Part shown: positions 34,891 through 44,541 of the stretch, in pieces
How positions within the stretch are numbered: the stretch's first letter is position 1
Layout of the letters: each line of letters starts with the position of its first letter
Source of the DNA: Ignavibacteria bacterium
GTDB lineage: Bacteria; Bacteroidota; Ignavibacteria; OLB7
Assembly (NCBI GenBank): GCA_020635205.1
Contig: JACKAE010000004.1
Location: 1-64,000 of the forward strand
DNA length: 64,000 nt
Direction: 5' to 3'
Notes under the pieces: generated by a model
The model's input: only the letters and a program-made list of their open reading frames with translations
Databases searched by the model: none
Told to the model about the DNA's origin: nothing
Made by a program: the position numbers and the translations under genes

Positions 34891-34927
34891 AGACGCGCTT
34901 CCGATGGCTGCCATCTGGAGCGCGTCT
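34891..34927. terminator. Hairpin between rpsA and tRNA-Leu
   Basis: Arms AGACGCGCT (34891-34899) and AGCGCGTCT (34919-34927) pair perfectly and continue with an imperfect inner stem closed by loop CTG. There is an A tract upstream but no long T tract downstream, so it may terminate rpsA weakly or in the reverse direction. Confidence 0.5.
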
Positions 34928-34953
34928 TGCATCCAAACCGATAAGGTTTGTGC

Positions 34954-35039
34954 GCCCGGGTGGCGGAATAGGCAGACGCATCGGACTTAAAATCCGAAGC
35001 CTCGTAAGGGGCGTGGGGGTTCAAGTCCCCCCCCGGGTA
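34954..35039 (+). tRNA. tRNA-Leu (UAA anticodon)
   Basis: Class II tRNA of 86 nt. The acceptor arm pairs GCCCGGG (34954-34960) with CCCGGGT (35032-35038), with one G-U at the end; the discriminator base is A. The D arm contains GGCGGAATAGGCAGACGC, the anticodon stem-loop is TCGGA-CTTAAAA-TCCGA with anticodon TAA at 34988-34990, there is a long variable arm (GCCTCGTAAGGGGC), and the T arm is GGGGGTTCAAGTCCCCC. The CCA end is not encoded. Confidence 0.97.
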
Positions 35040-35082
35040 CAAAATTAATCCTCGACATGAGTCGGGGGGAGCGAAGAGAATG

Positions 35083-35119
35083 CAGAGGAGAAAACGACTT
35101 CAAGTCGTTTTCTCCTCTG
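35083..35119. terminator. Perfect 18-bp stem hairpin after tRNA-Leu
   Basis: Left arm CAGAGGAGAAAACGACTT (35083-35100) and right arm AAGTCGTTTTCTCCTCTG (35102-35119) are exact complements around a single C. It could terminate the tRNA transcript in either direction. No T tract follows directly, so it may also be a mobile or regulatory palindrome. Confidence 0.5.
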
Positions 35120-35196
35120 TTGACATTCCAGAACTTCCCAATGAATCGGGGCGTTAATTTGCGTTGGCTACCTCCCTCGATAGTTGTTCAAAGAAT

Positions 35197-35214
35197 ACTC
35201 CTCACGTGAGGAGT
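35197..35214. promoter_or_regulatory. 18-bp perfect palindrome (operator-like)
   Basis: ACTCCTCACGTGAGGAGT is its own reverse complement. It lies 125 bp upstream of the pyruvyl transferase gene in a 300-bp non-coding stretch, where a dimeric regulator could bind. No known operator consensus is recognised. Confidence 0.4.
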
Positions 35215-35338
35215 TTGACATTTCTAACCATTTACTGCTTCTCACGCAGTTGATTAGCACTGAAGTTTGTAGTGGTCTGGTGAAAGTTGGCCGCATGAAT
35301 TTCACAGACGATACTGATCTAACTGCCCAGAATTTATC

Positions 35339-36397
35339 ATGCACAAAACCCTTCCGCTGATCACTATCACCGTTCGGAGTACACACAATCCGGGTGACGT
35401 TTATATCGGTACTGGACTTCAATGGCTTGTAGAGCAGGTGACAGGTGAGGGGACGCCGTGGCAGCTTGTGGATAAGATCGTTCAGGAACGCTTTGAAGAA
35501 TTGCTTCCTGAGATAAAAAAGGTTGGAATTGCACTTTATGGGGGGACACCTCAGTACAACAACTACAGCCACTGGAAGTTCTGGTACGATGACGAACTCT
35601 GGAAGAAGTATATCAACCCGAATCGTATCCGAGTTGCTGTCTTTGCAGGTGGAGCCGGTCACGTAGACCCACATATCTCACCGGAAGAATTTGCAGATCA
35701 CTGCATCAGCGACCGAAAGACGGTGCGGATTATTCGTCGACGAGCAAAACATGCTCTCTGCTTCACAACGCGAGACCAACATAGCCATGTTCTACTGAAT
35801 CGTCTTGGCATTGCCAATACCCTCCTCCCTTGTACAGCAACATTTTCTGGCTTCTACTATCGCATTGCTCCTACTCCGGTTGAAGGGCGTGTTGCCATTG
35901 TTCCGCCGATGCCAACCTTTGTTCCCAACACTACAGAAGAGCACGTTATCGAACGGTTTTTATCTATACATAAAGAAGTAAAAGCTGCTGGATTCAATCC
36001 TGTTCTTGTCTGCCACTGGGATGCTGAGTACAAGGCTTTTCGAGAGTTACTTCCAGAGAATGAAATCTTCTACACAAACGACTATCACGCCTTGTTAAAG
36101 TACTACGGTACGTGTGAAGGAATTATCAGTGCGCGGCTCCACGCAACGCTTCCGGCTTGGGGGATTGGAAGTGTTCAACGTGTGGTGAACGTTAGCATCG
36201 ATTCGCGTGGGAATGCTGCTGAGTTAGTGGGTGTGCCGAACCTTGGGTATAGCGAGGCAACGCCTGAACGTGTGATGGAAGCCTTTACTCAGGTGATCGA
36301 CAATCAGGATCGCACCTACCGCTTAGTAGAAACCATTGATGCCTACACGGCAATCATCCGCGACGCGCTGATTCGTGGGAAGTGGTTGAACAGTTAA
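35339..36397 (+). CDS. Polysaccharide pyruvyl transferase family protein
   Basis: Likely adds pyruvyl ketal groups to a surface polysaccharide, or belongs to the CsaB/WcaK-like branch. The 352-residue protein has the family's opening GDVYIGTGLQWLVEQVTG (a 'GDxxIGxG' phosphate-type loop), a middle FAGGAGHVDP region, and the C-terminal SARLHATLPAWGIGS segment (the conserved S/G-x-R-x-H of the family). No other polysaccharide genes are adjacent. It runs convergently toward the DUF1501 gene. Confidence 0.8.
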   Translation: MHKTLPLITITVRSTHNPGDVYIGTGLQWLVEQVTGEGTPWQLVDKIVQERFEELLPEIKKVGIALYGGTPQYNNYSHWKFWYDDELWKKYINPNRIRVAVFAGGAGHVDPHISPEEFADHCISDRKTVRIIRRRAKHALCFTTRDQHSHVLLNRLGIANTLLPCTATFSGFYYRIAPTPVEGRVAIVPPMPTFVPNTTEEHVIERFLSIHKEVKAAGFNPVLVCHWDAEYKAFRELLPENEIFYTNDYHALLKYYGTCEGIISARLHATLPAWGIGSVQRVVNVSIDSRGNAAELVGVPNLGYSEATPERVMEAFTQVIDNQDRTYRLVETIDAYTAIIRDALIRGKWLNS

Positions 36398-36399
36398 GT

Positions 36400-36432
36400 G
36401 CAATCGTGCTGAGAAGTCTATCGCACGATTGC
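36400..36432. terminator. Hairpin between convergent genes
   Basis: GCAATCGTGC (36400-36409) and GCACGATTGC (36423-36432) form a 10-bp stem around a 13-nt loop, overlapping the last codons of the DUF1501 gene. It sits where the pyruvyl transferase and DUF1501 genes converge, so it may be a shared terminator; no T tract is visible. Confidence 0.45.
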
Positions 36433-37950
36433 CATTCGCTTGCTGACCCTGTGCCTTCCGGTTTGAAGTCTGTAGATATATCCTCCGGGTGGATAGCTCG
36501 AAAGGTCAACTTGTATTTGATGTCTACCCGGCTCAAGTTCCCGCTCTACTAACGATCCATGTTCCCTTCCACGACTGTCAACAAGGTCAATTCGGACGAA
36601 GGAACGGGTTGGAATCGTAAAGGCAATTTCTGTTCTTCCTGACGCAGGGTTTGGTCTATTCTGCTCGAGTAGAATGCCAGCCCTGCTTGCCCGTTGTTCG
36701 TCGGTAGCACCCAACGTTGTAAAGATGGGGAGTTTACCAAACGATCCCCCAAGTACGTTGGCCGTTTCAGCAGTGGAAACGCCAAGCCAATCTGAGAGGA
36801 TTGTAGCGTATATCCGCCTGAAATCTACTTTCTGCACTAAATCACCACGATCATCCAAGTTGATAAGGTCGGGATACCCGCCGAGGAGTTTTCCACCAAT
36901 AACAGGATTGCCGAGGACGAATTGCGGAGCGGCTGCACCATGATCGGTTCCACTCGATCCGTTTTCGTTCAGCCGTCGTCCAAACTCGGAGTATGACATG
37001 CAGACGACACGATCACCATTGCCCCCGATGTTCATGTCGTTCAGGAAGCTCGTAACTGCACTTGAGAAGTAGTTGAGGAGAAGTGAGTGGGAACCAAGTT
37101 GGCCGGAGTGTGTGTCGAAACCACCGAGGGTAACGATGTAGACTGAGGTCGGAAGTCCACCGTTGATGAGCCTTGCTACCGTCTGCATCTGAAGGGAGAG
37201 GGAGTCGGTGTTGTAGGTGGTATTGTTTGCGCCACTGTTCATAGCGTTGTCGATCTCTTTCGAGAAGGTGTCCGATTGCTGGATGATGTTTCGCACATAC
37301 TCCAGCTCGGGACCTGCCAGAGTATTCGGGAGGGGTGTTGGCTCAACCTCCAGTCCATTTGCGAGACGGAAAAATTGTTCAGGGTTTTCGAGGGCGATTC
37401 CCATGTTGCCGTTTGCACCGAGCAGAGCCAGTGATGTGCTGGTAGAAATCTGCAAAGCAAAAGGGGCGTCAGGCAACGTTGAAGGATAGTCTGGGTGAAC
37501 TGCTTGCAGGTATCGTCCAAGCCAGCCGGTGAAGAGAATCTCTTCGGCATCAGATGCAGTGTGCCAAATGTCAGTAGAGCGGAAGTGGGATCGATTCTGT
37601 TCAGGGTAGCCAACATTGTTGATAACAACGCAGTTCCCTTCGTTAAACAGATTGTGGATTCCCGTCATAGAATTGTGCAGACCCAGCTTCTCATCTAACT
37701 GAAGAACAGAATTAGTGTTAATGTTTAGGGCTGGTCGCGCGTTGTAGTATGCTGAGTCTTGGTAGGGGATCACGGTATTCAAGCCATCGTTGCCACCACT
37801 AAGGTTGATCAGAACCAGAATGCGATCTTCGGCTCCGCTCGGACGGTTAAAGTAGTTGTAGGCGAGGGGACGAGCCATCAGTCCACTCGATGCCAATGGA
37901 ATCAGTGCTCCAACTTGTGCTGATCGCTTCAGAAAATCTCTACGTTTCAT
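36418..37950 (-). CDS. DUF1501 family exported protein with Tat signal and type IX sorting domain
   Basis: The 510-residue protein begins MKRRDFLKRSAQVGAL, a twin-arginine export signal, continues with the DUF1501 (sulfatase-like alkaline phosphatase superfamily) domain (LINLSGGNDGLNTVIPY; GGFDTHSGQ; MSYSEFGRRLNENGSSGTDHGAA), and ends in an approximately 80-residue C-terminal sorting domain (LLEQNRPNPASGRTEIAF ... PGGYIYRLQTG ... KRMAIVR) of the kind used by the type IX secretion system. DUF1501 genes usually pair with DUF1800, as here (25 bp downstream of the DUF1800 gene). Substrate unknown. A Tat signal on a type IX cargo is unusual, since most use Sec. Confidence 0.88.
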   Translation of the reverse strand: MKRRDFLKRSAQVGALIPLASSGLMARPLAYNYFNRPSGAEDRILVLINLSGGNDGLNTVIPYQDSAYYNARPALNINTNSVLQLDEKLGLHNSMTGIHNLFNEGNCVVINNVGYPEQNRSHFRSTDIWHTASDAEEILFTGWLGRYLQAVHPDYPSTLPDAPFALQISTSTSLALLGANGNMGIALENPEQFFRLANGLEVEPTPLPNTLAGPELEYVRNIIQQSDTFSKEIDNAMNSGANNTTYNTDSLSLQMQTVARLINGGLPTSVYIVTLGGFDTHSGQLGSHSLLLNYFSSAVTSFLNDMNIGGNGDRVVCMSYSEFGRRLNENGSSGTDHGAAAPQFVLGNPVIGGKLLGGYPDLINLDDRGDLVQKVDFRRIYATILSDWLGVSTAETANVLGGSFGKLPIFTTLGATDEQRASRAGILLEQNRPNPASGRTEIAFTIPTRSFVRIDLVDSRGREHGSLVERELEPGRHQIQVDLSSYPPGGYIYRLQTGRHRVSKRMAIVR

Positions 37951-37975
37951 ACTATTTATCCTCGCGAAAGCTGTG

Positions 37976-39550
37976 TTACATCAGTTGGTATTCTGCCAAG
38001 CGTGTGATTTCCACCAGAGTGGAGCGGAGCCGTTGTGTCGTTGAAGGGTGATCCGGATCCCACTCGTAGTCTGGTGCTCCGCCGAGAAGTGTATTCAGCA
38101 GCCGTTCTTCCATTGCATCTCCAACTGGAATTGGGAGAAGCAGGATTAGAAGTCGGCCGAGAACCGCGTGAACGTCGTCTCGTTCAGGAATTGTGTTGAG
38201 GAAGGCTACGGGATCAAACTTGTAGTCGCGCGAGCCAGATATTGGAGCAACCCACTTTGCAGCGTAATCAATTCGTTGCGGCAGGGTAACGCTACTAATC
38301 CAGGTTCGGCCTCCCGGCCAACCTTTCACATTGGGTGGAGATAGCAGTGTCATGGCTAAGCTATTCATCGCTGTGATAGGATCGTGCGTATCAGGGCGGT
38401 TGATGTTTACGCCAGTTGTTGAGATGTCCGGGTTCAATCCAAACGAATTCACAGCACCAGCAACGTAGTCGGCAGGGCTTTTTATCATCGCGCCCCGCAC
38501 ATCCTCGCTGAAAAAATGTTTGCTGGTGAGAAGCTGGTGCAGCACCGGGCCAACTTCCCAGTTGTTTGCAACCAATGTATCGGCCATGCCAGCGACGATT
38601 TCCATATTTGGCACATCGTAAACGAACCATCTGTAGAGTTTTGAGCAGAGGAAGATCGCCGAGCGCTTATGATTATAATCCAAATCTGTTTGATCGAAAA
38701 TCCACTCAATCACATCTCTGTCGCCACCATTGCCGAGTCCAAAGTTCGCTTTCTGACCAAAAATTGTCTTCTGGCCGCTATCGAACCGTGTGGAACGGAA
38801 CGTTCCCTGCAATCCGTCAACAACCCAACCAGTTAGTGCGCGGGAAAGCTCGACAATATCAAACTCAGTATAGTGGGGTGTTCCATCGAGATATGTTCCC
38901 TCACCAATACAGAAGAGTTCCAGAATTTCGCGGGGATAATTTTCATTTGGATTTCCAGCAACGCTTAGCCCTAAGTCAAGGTAGCGGAGCATACAGGGGT
39001 CGACGGTTACCTTACTCGTCAGTTCTTTGAAGGAACCGAAAGCATAGTCACGAAAGAGCTTGTTCTGCAAGTAGAAGTATTGGGCAACGTAGACGACAGA
39101 AAATTCGCTGGTGAAGTGGTTGTGCCAGAAGAGCGTCATCTTCTCACGTAATCCGAACTCGGGCTTCTCCATTAAGGTGAACCACCACTCCTGCAATTCG
39201 CGCCCCCAGATGGCATACTGCTGAAGCTGGGCATTACCCATCGTTGGGAAAGGTTGCTGCGTTGTCCAGTTGCCCGGAGGCTCTGGAGCCGGTGTTGGGG
39301 CAAGCATTGCGGTGATGAGAGTAGCAGGATCGGAAGTGAGTAGGCTGTCGATTGCCTGCGAGGAGAGACCAAATCCAGAGCGGCGCAATAAATGGGCTGC
39401 TTTAGCGGCATCCCACGGGTCTTCGCCGGTTGGACTCCAGGGAGTTAAGTCTGCATCTGGTCCGGCAGAGAGAGGTGTAGTGGTTACATCCTCAGTTCTT
39501 TCTCGTCTGAAACCGGCGTGTCCCGGTTTGTTGAGTGTTGGTATGTCCAT
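37976..39550 (-). CDS. DUF1800 family protein
   Basis: Partner of the DUF1501 protein downstream. From the ATG at 39550 (GGAGG 5 nt upstream; a second ATG lies directly before it) the protein has about 524 residues. It shows the family features HLLRRSGFGLSSQAIDSLL, LREKMTLFWHNHFTSEF, YPREILELFCIGEGTYLDGTPHYTEFDIVELSRALTGW, VEWIFDQ-like and PPNVKGWPGGRTWIS. No signal peptide is clear from this start. An earlier start at 39721 would add 57 residues that do not look conserved. Function unknown; the pair is common in Planctomycetota and Bacteroidota. Confidence 0.85.
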   Translation of the reverse strand: MDIPTLNKPGHAGFRRERTEDVTTTPLSAGPDADLTPWSPTGEDPWDAAKAAHLLRRSGFGLSSQAIDSLLTSDPATLITAMLAPTPAPEPPGNWTTQQPFPTMGNAQLQQYAIWGRELQEWWFTLMEKPEFGLREKMTLFWHNHFTSEFSVVYVAQYFYLQNKLFRDYAFGSFKELTSKVTVDPCMLRYLDLGLSVAGNPNENYPREILELFCIGEGTYLDGTPHYTEFDIVELSRALTGWVVDGLQGTFRSTRFDSGQKTIFGQKANFGLGNGGDRDVIEWIFDQTDLDYNHKRSAIFLCSKLYRWFVYDVPNMEIVAGMADTLVANNWEVGPVLHQLLTSKHFFSEDVRGAMIKSPADYVAGAVNSFGLNPDISTTGVNINRPDTHDPITAMNSLAMTLLSPPNVKGWPGGRTWISSVTLPQRIDYAAKWVAPISGSRDYKFDPVAFLNTIPERDDVHAVLGRLLILLLPIPVGDAMEERLLNTLLGGAPDYEWDPDHPSTTQRLRSTLVEITRLAEYQLM

Positions 39551-39902
39551 CATTCCCTCCAGAATCAGAGCGTGACTACTGTTGAGAACACCCGTTTTGT
39601 ATAGCGGATGCGTTTCGTTACGAGAAGTAGAATATACTACTTCAATGGGAATATCGTGGGTGGCATAGTGAAGTGAGCTGGTGTTGGAGTTGCTATTCTT
39701 TGCGTACGTGAGGTGGCACACTTTCGATTATATCGCATAATGCCTTCTTGCGGTGGGGGTAGGGGATGAATTTCTGACTTGTTTGACGAGGTTCCTGTAC
39801 GCTTTTTCGCAACCAGTGGGAGGATGAGTCTCGGAGGGCTTCGTATCTTTAAGGCTTTGTTGCTGACGGAAAGAGTCAATATCTGAAGCAAAGGGTGAGA
39901 AC
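39551..39902. other. Intergenic region between the DUF1800 gene and uppS
   Basis: Divergent promoter region of about 350 bp. No ORF, tRNA or clear repeat is supported. It should hold the promoter of the large uppS-bamA-lpx operon on the plus strand and that of the DUF1800-DUF1501 pair on the minus strand. Confidence 0.5.
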
Positions 39903-40700
39903 GTGAACTGGCTAAACGAAGGCGAACCAGAAGATCGACTACTACAACAGGAACTGCTCAGTGGAGGAGAACTTCCGAAGCACATTGCAATTATCATGGA
40001 TGGCAATGGACGTTGGGCTAAACAACGGCGAATGCCACGCATTGAAGGACACCGCTCAGGGGTCGGTTCTGTGAAGGACATCGTGAAGGCCTGTGGACAG
40101 CTTGGGGTGTCGTATCTTACGCTCTACGCGTTTTCAACCGAAAATTGGAAGCGGCCCAAAACAGAAGTGACGCTTCTGATGGACTTGTTGCTCTACTATC
40201 TGAAGACAGAGTTAAAAGAGCTTAACGAGAACAACGTTCGGTTGAACGCAATTGGTCAGTTAAATGCTTTGCCGAAAAATGTTGCTCGTCAACTACACGA
40301 AAGCATCGACTATCTCTCGGATAATACCGGTTTGACACTTACTCTTGCTTTGAGCTATAGCGGCCGTTGGGATATTCTTCGCGCAGTACAAACCCTTGCG
40401 CTGGATGTTCGTCGTGGGACACTCTCGCCGGAAGATATTACCGAGGAGAAATTTCGATCATATCTTAACACGCACGATATTCCAGATCCCGATCTGATGA
40501 TCCGTACAAGTGGGGAAATGAGGTTGAGCAACTTTCTGCTCTGGGAAATGGCCTACGCAGAGATATATATTGCACCGGTCTTCTGGCCGGAATTTCGGCG
40601 TGAGCAGCTCTATGAAGGATTGTGGAACTATCTCGGAAGAGAGCGTCGGTTTGGAAAGATCAGTGAACAATTGCTCGATGAGACAGGATGCGAACGATAA
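39903..40700 (+). CDS. uppS: Isoprenyl transferase (undecaprenyl diphosphate synthase)
   Basis: Makes the C55 lipid carrier for cell-wall and O-antigen units by adding isopentenyl diphosphate units. The 265-residue protein has HIAIIMDGNGRWAK with catalytic D33, GHRSG, LTLYAFSTENWKRP, and the C-terminal substrate motif RTSGEMRLSNFLLWEMAYAEIYI. It uses a GTG start at 39903. It is the first gene of the outer-membrane biogenesis operon and overlaps the start of bamA by 23 nt. Confidence 0.95.
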   Translation: MNWLNEGEPEDRLLQQELLSGGELPKHIAIIMDGNGRWAKQRRMPRIEGHRSGVGSVKDIVKACGQLGVSYLTLYAFSTENWKRPKTEVTLLMDLLLYYLKTELKELNENNVRLNAIGQLNALPKNVARQLHESIDYLSDNTGLTLTLALSYSGRWDILRAVQTLALDVRRGTLSPEDITEEKFRSYLNTHDIPDPDLMIRTSGEMRLSNFLLWEMAYAEIYIAPVFWPEFRREQLYEGLWNYLGRERRFGKISEQLLDETGCER

Positions 40701-43183
40701 AAAATCATATGTCAGGAAGGTCATTGATATTATCTCAAGAATAAACAATAGAAGCCGTTCCAAGCAGTACCGCATTCTGGTGCTCTTGTCAGGACTCCTC
40801 TTCGCTCTCTCGGTAACCCCTTGCACGCTCCAAGCACAATTGCTTGATGGTGGAGGGGGATTGATTGCTCCTCCAACTCCGCGCCCTCGTGTTTTACCAT
40901 CCGCGACATTCGTGTTACTGGCGCAGTAAACACTTCTGCATCGGCAGTGATTGCCTTTTCTGGACTTCGGATTGGAGATTCCTTTGTTCCCGGTTCTGAG
41001 ATCTTCGCTGAAGCGGTTCGCAACCTCTATCAGCGCAAGGTATTCAGCAATGTCCGCATCTTCGCCGCTGAACCGCAGGATACTACCTTAGTGATTGTTA
41101 TCGATGTAGTAGAATTTCCACGAGTTGCTTCGATACGTGTTGAGGGAACGATGAGATTGACGAAGATGATCTGATTGAGGAGATGTTGGTTACTACAGGC
41201 GACATCGCAAATCCATACGAGCTGAACCTTTCGGAGCGAAAGATCAAAGCAAAGTATGCCGAGGAGGGATATCTCTTCAGCAACGTAAAGATTGAACGGC
41301 GTCCTTCGCCAGAAGAGGGGAGAGTAGATGTGGTGGTAATTGTTGATGAAGGCCCCGAAGTGAGTATCGGTGAGATTACTATCGAAGGAAACTCACTGCT
41401 CGACGACGATGACCTGAAGGGAGCCATGAAAGATGTGAAGGAGAAGTCGTGGTGGCAGTTTTGGCGGTCATCCAAATTACAGCAAGAAAAACTGAAGGAC
41501 GATGAGAAGAAAATAGTTGACCTCTATCGTTCTAAGGGATATATCGAAGCTGACGTTGTCGGCGACACGATAATTATCAATCCAGCAACTGGGAAATCGG
41601 ATATCACGATCACTGTCAGTGAAGGAAAGCAGGTCTACCTACGATCGCTCAGGATTTCGGGCAACAGTGAATACGATTCACTCTTAATTCGGAGTCTTAT
41701 TGGCATTGATGAGAACAAGCCGTACGATCAACTTTCGCTCGAAGAGAACCTGAACGGTCCGGGAGAGCTTTCGGTTCGTTCTTGGTATCTCGATCACGGT
41801 TACCTCACCTTTACCGCGTCTGTTTCCGAACAGAGAGTTGGAACAGATTCTCTCGATGTCGTAGTCAGAATTACCGAAGGCGTTCCTGCCTACATCCGGT
41901 ACATTGACATCGCTGGGAATACGAAGACGAAGGATAAAGTAATTCGTCGAGAGCTGTATACTGTGCCGGGGGATCGGTTCTCCCGCGCTGCGATTATCCG
42001 TTCGCTTAGGAACTTGGCTAACCTGAACTACTTCAACCCTGAAGCGCTTGTTCCCGATGTCCGCCCCTCAGCCGACGCAACCAGCGTTGATATTGTCTAC
42101 GAAGTTGAGGAGCGCCCAAGCGACACGTTCAACGCATCAATGGGGTTAAGCTCGCAGGGAATTACTGGTTCAATCGGACTCTCCTTCACGAACTTCTCAC
42201 TTGAAGAACCGTTGTCGGGTGGTGGTGGACAAATTTTAAATCTGAACGCGGAATTTGGCAGTTTTGTACAGACCTATTCTTTGGGCGTTAGTGAACCGTG
42301 GTTGTTTGGGAAGCCGATTACGCTCGGGGGGAATGTTTTTTACCAGAAGACAGATCTTTCCTTAGCGGACAACAACGAACAGCAACTGGAGCGGATCGGA
42401 GTATCGCTCACAAGTGGGATGCGGCTGAAGTGGCCCGACGACTATTTCCGTCTCGACGGTGCGCTCCGGTTTTCCAAGAACAACCTTCTTGGAGGTGCAA
42501 CCGCAACTGGAACAGCCTTCAGAAAGGGAACGGAGTTGAGTCTTTCAACAACACTCTCCCGTCGTAGCATCGACAACACAATTTTCCCGACACTCGGTTC
42601 AAATTTTCGTCTCCCAATTGTCTTCGCATTTGGTGGAGATGCTGAATATATTCGGCCTGAGCTTTCGTTTGAGTTCTTCTCTCCGATTGCAAAGGTTGGT
42701 ACATCAAATACCTTGGTGCTCTTCTTAAATGCTGAGACCGGCTATTTGAAGGAGATCAGCCCACGTTCCACAATCTCGCCCACAATCTTCTACACTATGG
42801 GTGGAACCGTCCTTTCTGGGTTCAATACAATTCAGTTGAGGGGATACGACGATAGGTCGATTGGCCCAGTAGAGGATGCTTATCCATCGGGGACGACATA
42901 TTTCAAGACGGCTGCCGAGCTGCGGTTTCCGTTAACGCTCAACCCGATTCCCATTTACTTCCTTACGTTTGCGGAGGCTGGTAATGTTTGGGGAGATCTG
43001 GGTGACTATAATCCGTTTGATTTACGACGATCTGCGGGATTTGGAATGCGTGTGATGATGCCACCAATTGGGTTGCTTGGATTTGATTATGGATTTGGAT
43101 TTGATACTGACTCGCGACGTGCAAGTGCCACGTCATCCGGTACTTCGTCTGGCTGGCATTTTCACTTCCAGTTTGGCAGATAG
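40678..43183 (+). CDS. bamA: Outer-membrane assembly factor BamA, interrupted by two apparent single-base deletions
   Basis: The central barrel protein that folds and inserts outer-membrane proteins. Three frames carry one protein. First come the signal peptide and start of the mature part (ILVLLSGLLFALSVTP...), then IRDIRVTGAVNTSASAVIAFSGLRIGDSF (first POTRA), then from 41183 the remaining POTRA domains and the barrel, ending GWHFHFQFGR. Adding one T to the TTTT near 40896 and one A to the AA near 41149 restores an unbroken reading frame of about 835 codons. Both lie in short homopolymers and the gene is essential, so sequencing error is more likely than true decay. It follows uppS, and the two ompH genes follow. 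Confidence 0.85.
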
Positions 43184-43261
43184 CTCCTGCGAACACTCGT
43201 AGAAAATCGTTTAATGGTACTAACTTTCAATCACACAATAGCAAACAACGTACTTCTGAAG

Positions 43262-43780
43262 ATGAACATGATCTATCGCACGCTACTGATTCTCCCTATA
43301 GCATTTTTCATTACTCACTCAGCCCAAGCTCAGTCAGGAATTGGAACAGTACGGGGCACAGAAATCCTCTCTGAAATGCCTGAGTACAAGGAGATGGAGG
43401 CAAAGGTTGCCGAAGTTCGGCAACTCTATCAAGATACCCTACAATTGTTTCAGAAAAACCTTGATGCAGAGGTTCAGAACTTTCAGAATCAACAGGGAGT
43501 TTATTCACCTGAGAAACGAGCAACTGAAGAGGAACGAATTAATCAGTTTTACAAGAATGGTTTGGAGTACCAGAACATTCACCTTGGTCCGAATGGTACA
43601 GTTGCACAGTATGCCGCCCAACTCTTGCAGCCGCTGCGGGAGAAGATCATAGCGGCGGTAAAGGCTGTAGCCAAACAGAAAAAACTTGCAGTTGTTTTAA
43701 ATGAAGAGGAAACGCTTTATGCTGACCAAACAATTGATATCACTCTCGATGTCCAGCTTTATATGCGGAATGCAAAATAA
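43262..43780 (+). CDS. OmpH/Skp-family periplasmic chaperone, first copy
   Basis: A small exported helical protein (172 residues). The signal peptide (MNMIYRTLLILPIAFFITHSAQAQ) is followed by the Skp-like pattern: VRGTEILSEMPEYKEMEAKVAEVRQLYQD..., a long charged helical hairpin and a C-terminal beta strand. Skp/OmpH chaperones carry unfolded outer-membrane proteins to BamA, and the gene follows bamA directly. I chose the ATG at 43262; an upstream ATG at 43214 would extend the signal region. It overlaps the next ompH by 11 nt. Confidence 0.88.
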   Translation: MNMIYRTLLILPIAFFITHSAQAQSGIGTVRGTEILSEMPEYKEMEAKVAEVRQLYQDTLQLFQKNLDAEVQNFQNQQGVYSPEKRATEEERINQFYKNGLEYQNIHLGPNGTVAQYAAQLLQPLREKIIAAVKAVAKQKKLAVVLNEEETLYADQTIDITLDVQLYMRNAK

Positions 43781-44528
43781 AAATCTGAAAATCAAGTTAG
43801 GTTTGCCTCTCTTGATTGTCTTGACTCTCGGTGGAGTTAAGGGGAATGCCCAAACAGCCATTGCTTATGTCTCCAGCGAAGCAATTGTTGAGCGACTGCC
43901 GCAAGCAATTGAGGCAAGAAGTAAACTGGCGACTATGCAATCGAAATGGTTGCAAGAAATCCGGGAATTACAAGACAAAATTAACAAGCTTCGGAAGGAG
44001 ATCGACGAGAATCGACTTCTCTGGAGTAATCAGGAGCGGAGTGAGAAGGAAGGGGGACTGCGGGATCTTGAGGCTGCTTTAACATCATACCGTGGTGATA
44101 AATTTGGCCCAAATGGTGAGTTCGAGCAGTTGTACGGCCAGTTGATGGCTCCGGTGCTCGACATTGTGATTGTAGCAATACAGGCCGAAGCTGAAGAGCA
44201 AAAATTCGACTATGTCTTCGATAAGAGCAGTCGCGGACTGCCGATGCTTTTCGCAAATCCTGATCGCGATATTACGCTCGCCGTGTTGAAACGACTCGGA
44301 GTTGAGGTTGATGCTTCTGAGCTTGAGAAGCGAGAAGAGAAGCCAAATCGGCTTTTGCCCGAATCGTTCCCAGTGCAACTTGGTACGGACGGGAACTCTA
44401 CGATCAGTCTTGACCCTAAGGTCACTCTACCTCAATCGGTGCGTAACGGTGCACCACCCGAGGATCCAATTGAGTTGAATCCGAACCAGCTTCTCCCTGA
44501 AAAGAAGGAAGAGAGTGATCCGAGATAA
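43770..44528 (+). CDS. OmpH/Skp-family periplasmic chaperone, second copy
   Basis: Second Skp-like protein (252 residues) with a signal peptide (LGLPLLIVLTLGGVKGNAQT), AIAYVSSEAIVERLPQAIEARSKL, a long helical hairpin, and the DYVFDKSS strand. After residue about 180 it has a proline-rich tail (LPESFPVQLG ... LLPEKKEESDPR) missing in the first copy and usual Skp proteins. The ATG at 43770 overlaps the first copy by 11 nt. Tandem ompH genes after bamA are common in this group. Confidence 0.88.
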   Translation: MQNKNLKIKLGLPLLIVLTLGGVKGNAQTAIAYVSSEAIVERLPQAIEARSKLATMQSKWLQEIRELQDKINKLRKEIDENRLLWSNQERSEKEGGLRDLEAALTSYRGDKFGPNGEFEQLYGQLMAPVLDIVIVAIQAEAEEQKFDYVFDKSSRGLPMLFANPDRDITLAVLKRLGVEVDASELEKREEKPNRLLPESFPVQLGTDGNSTISLDPKVTLPQSVRNGAPPEDPIELNPNQLLPEKKEESDPR

Positions 44529-44541
44529 TTGATCTAACCAG

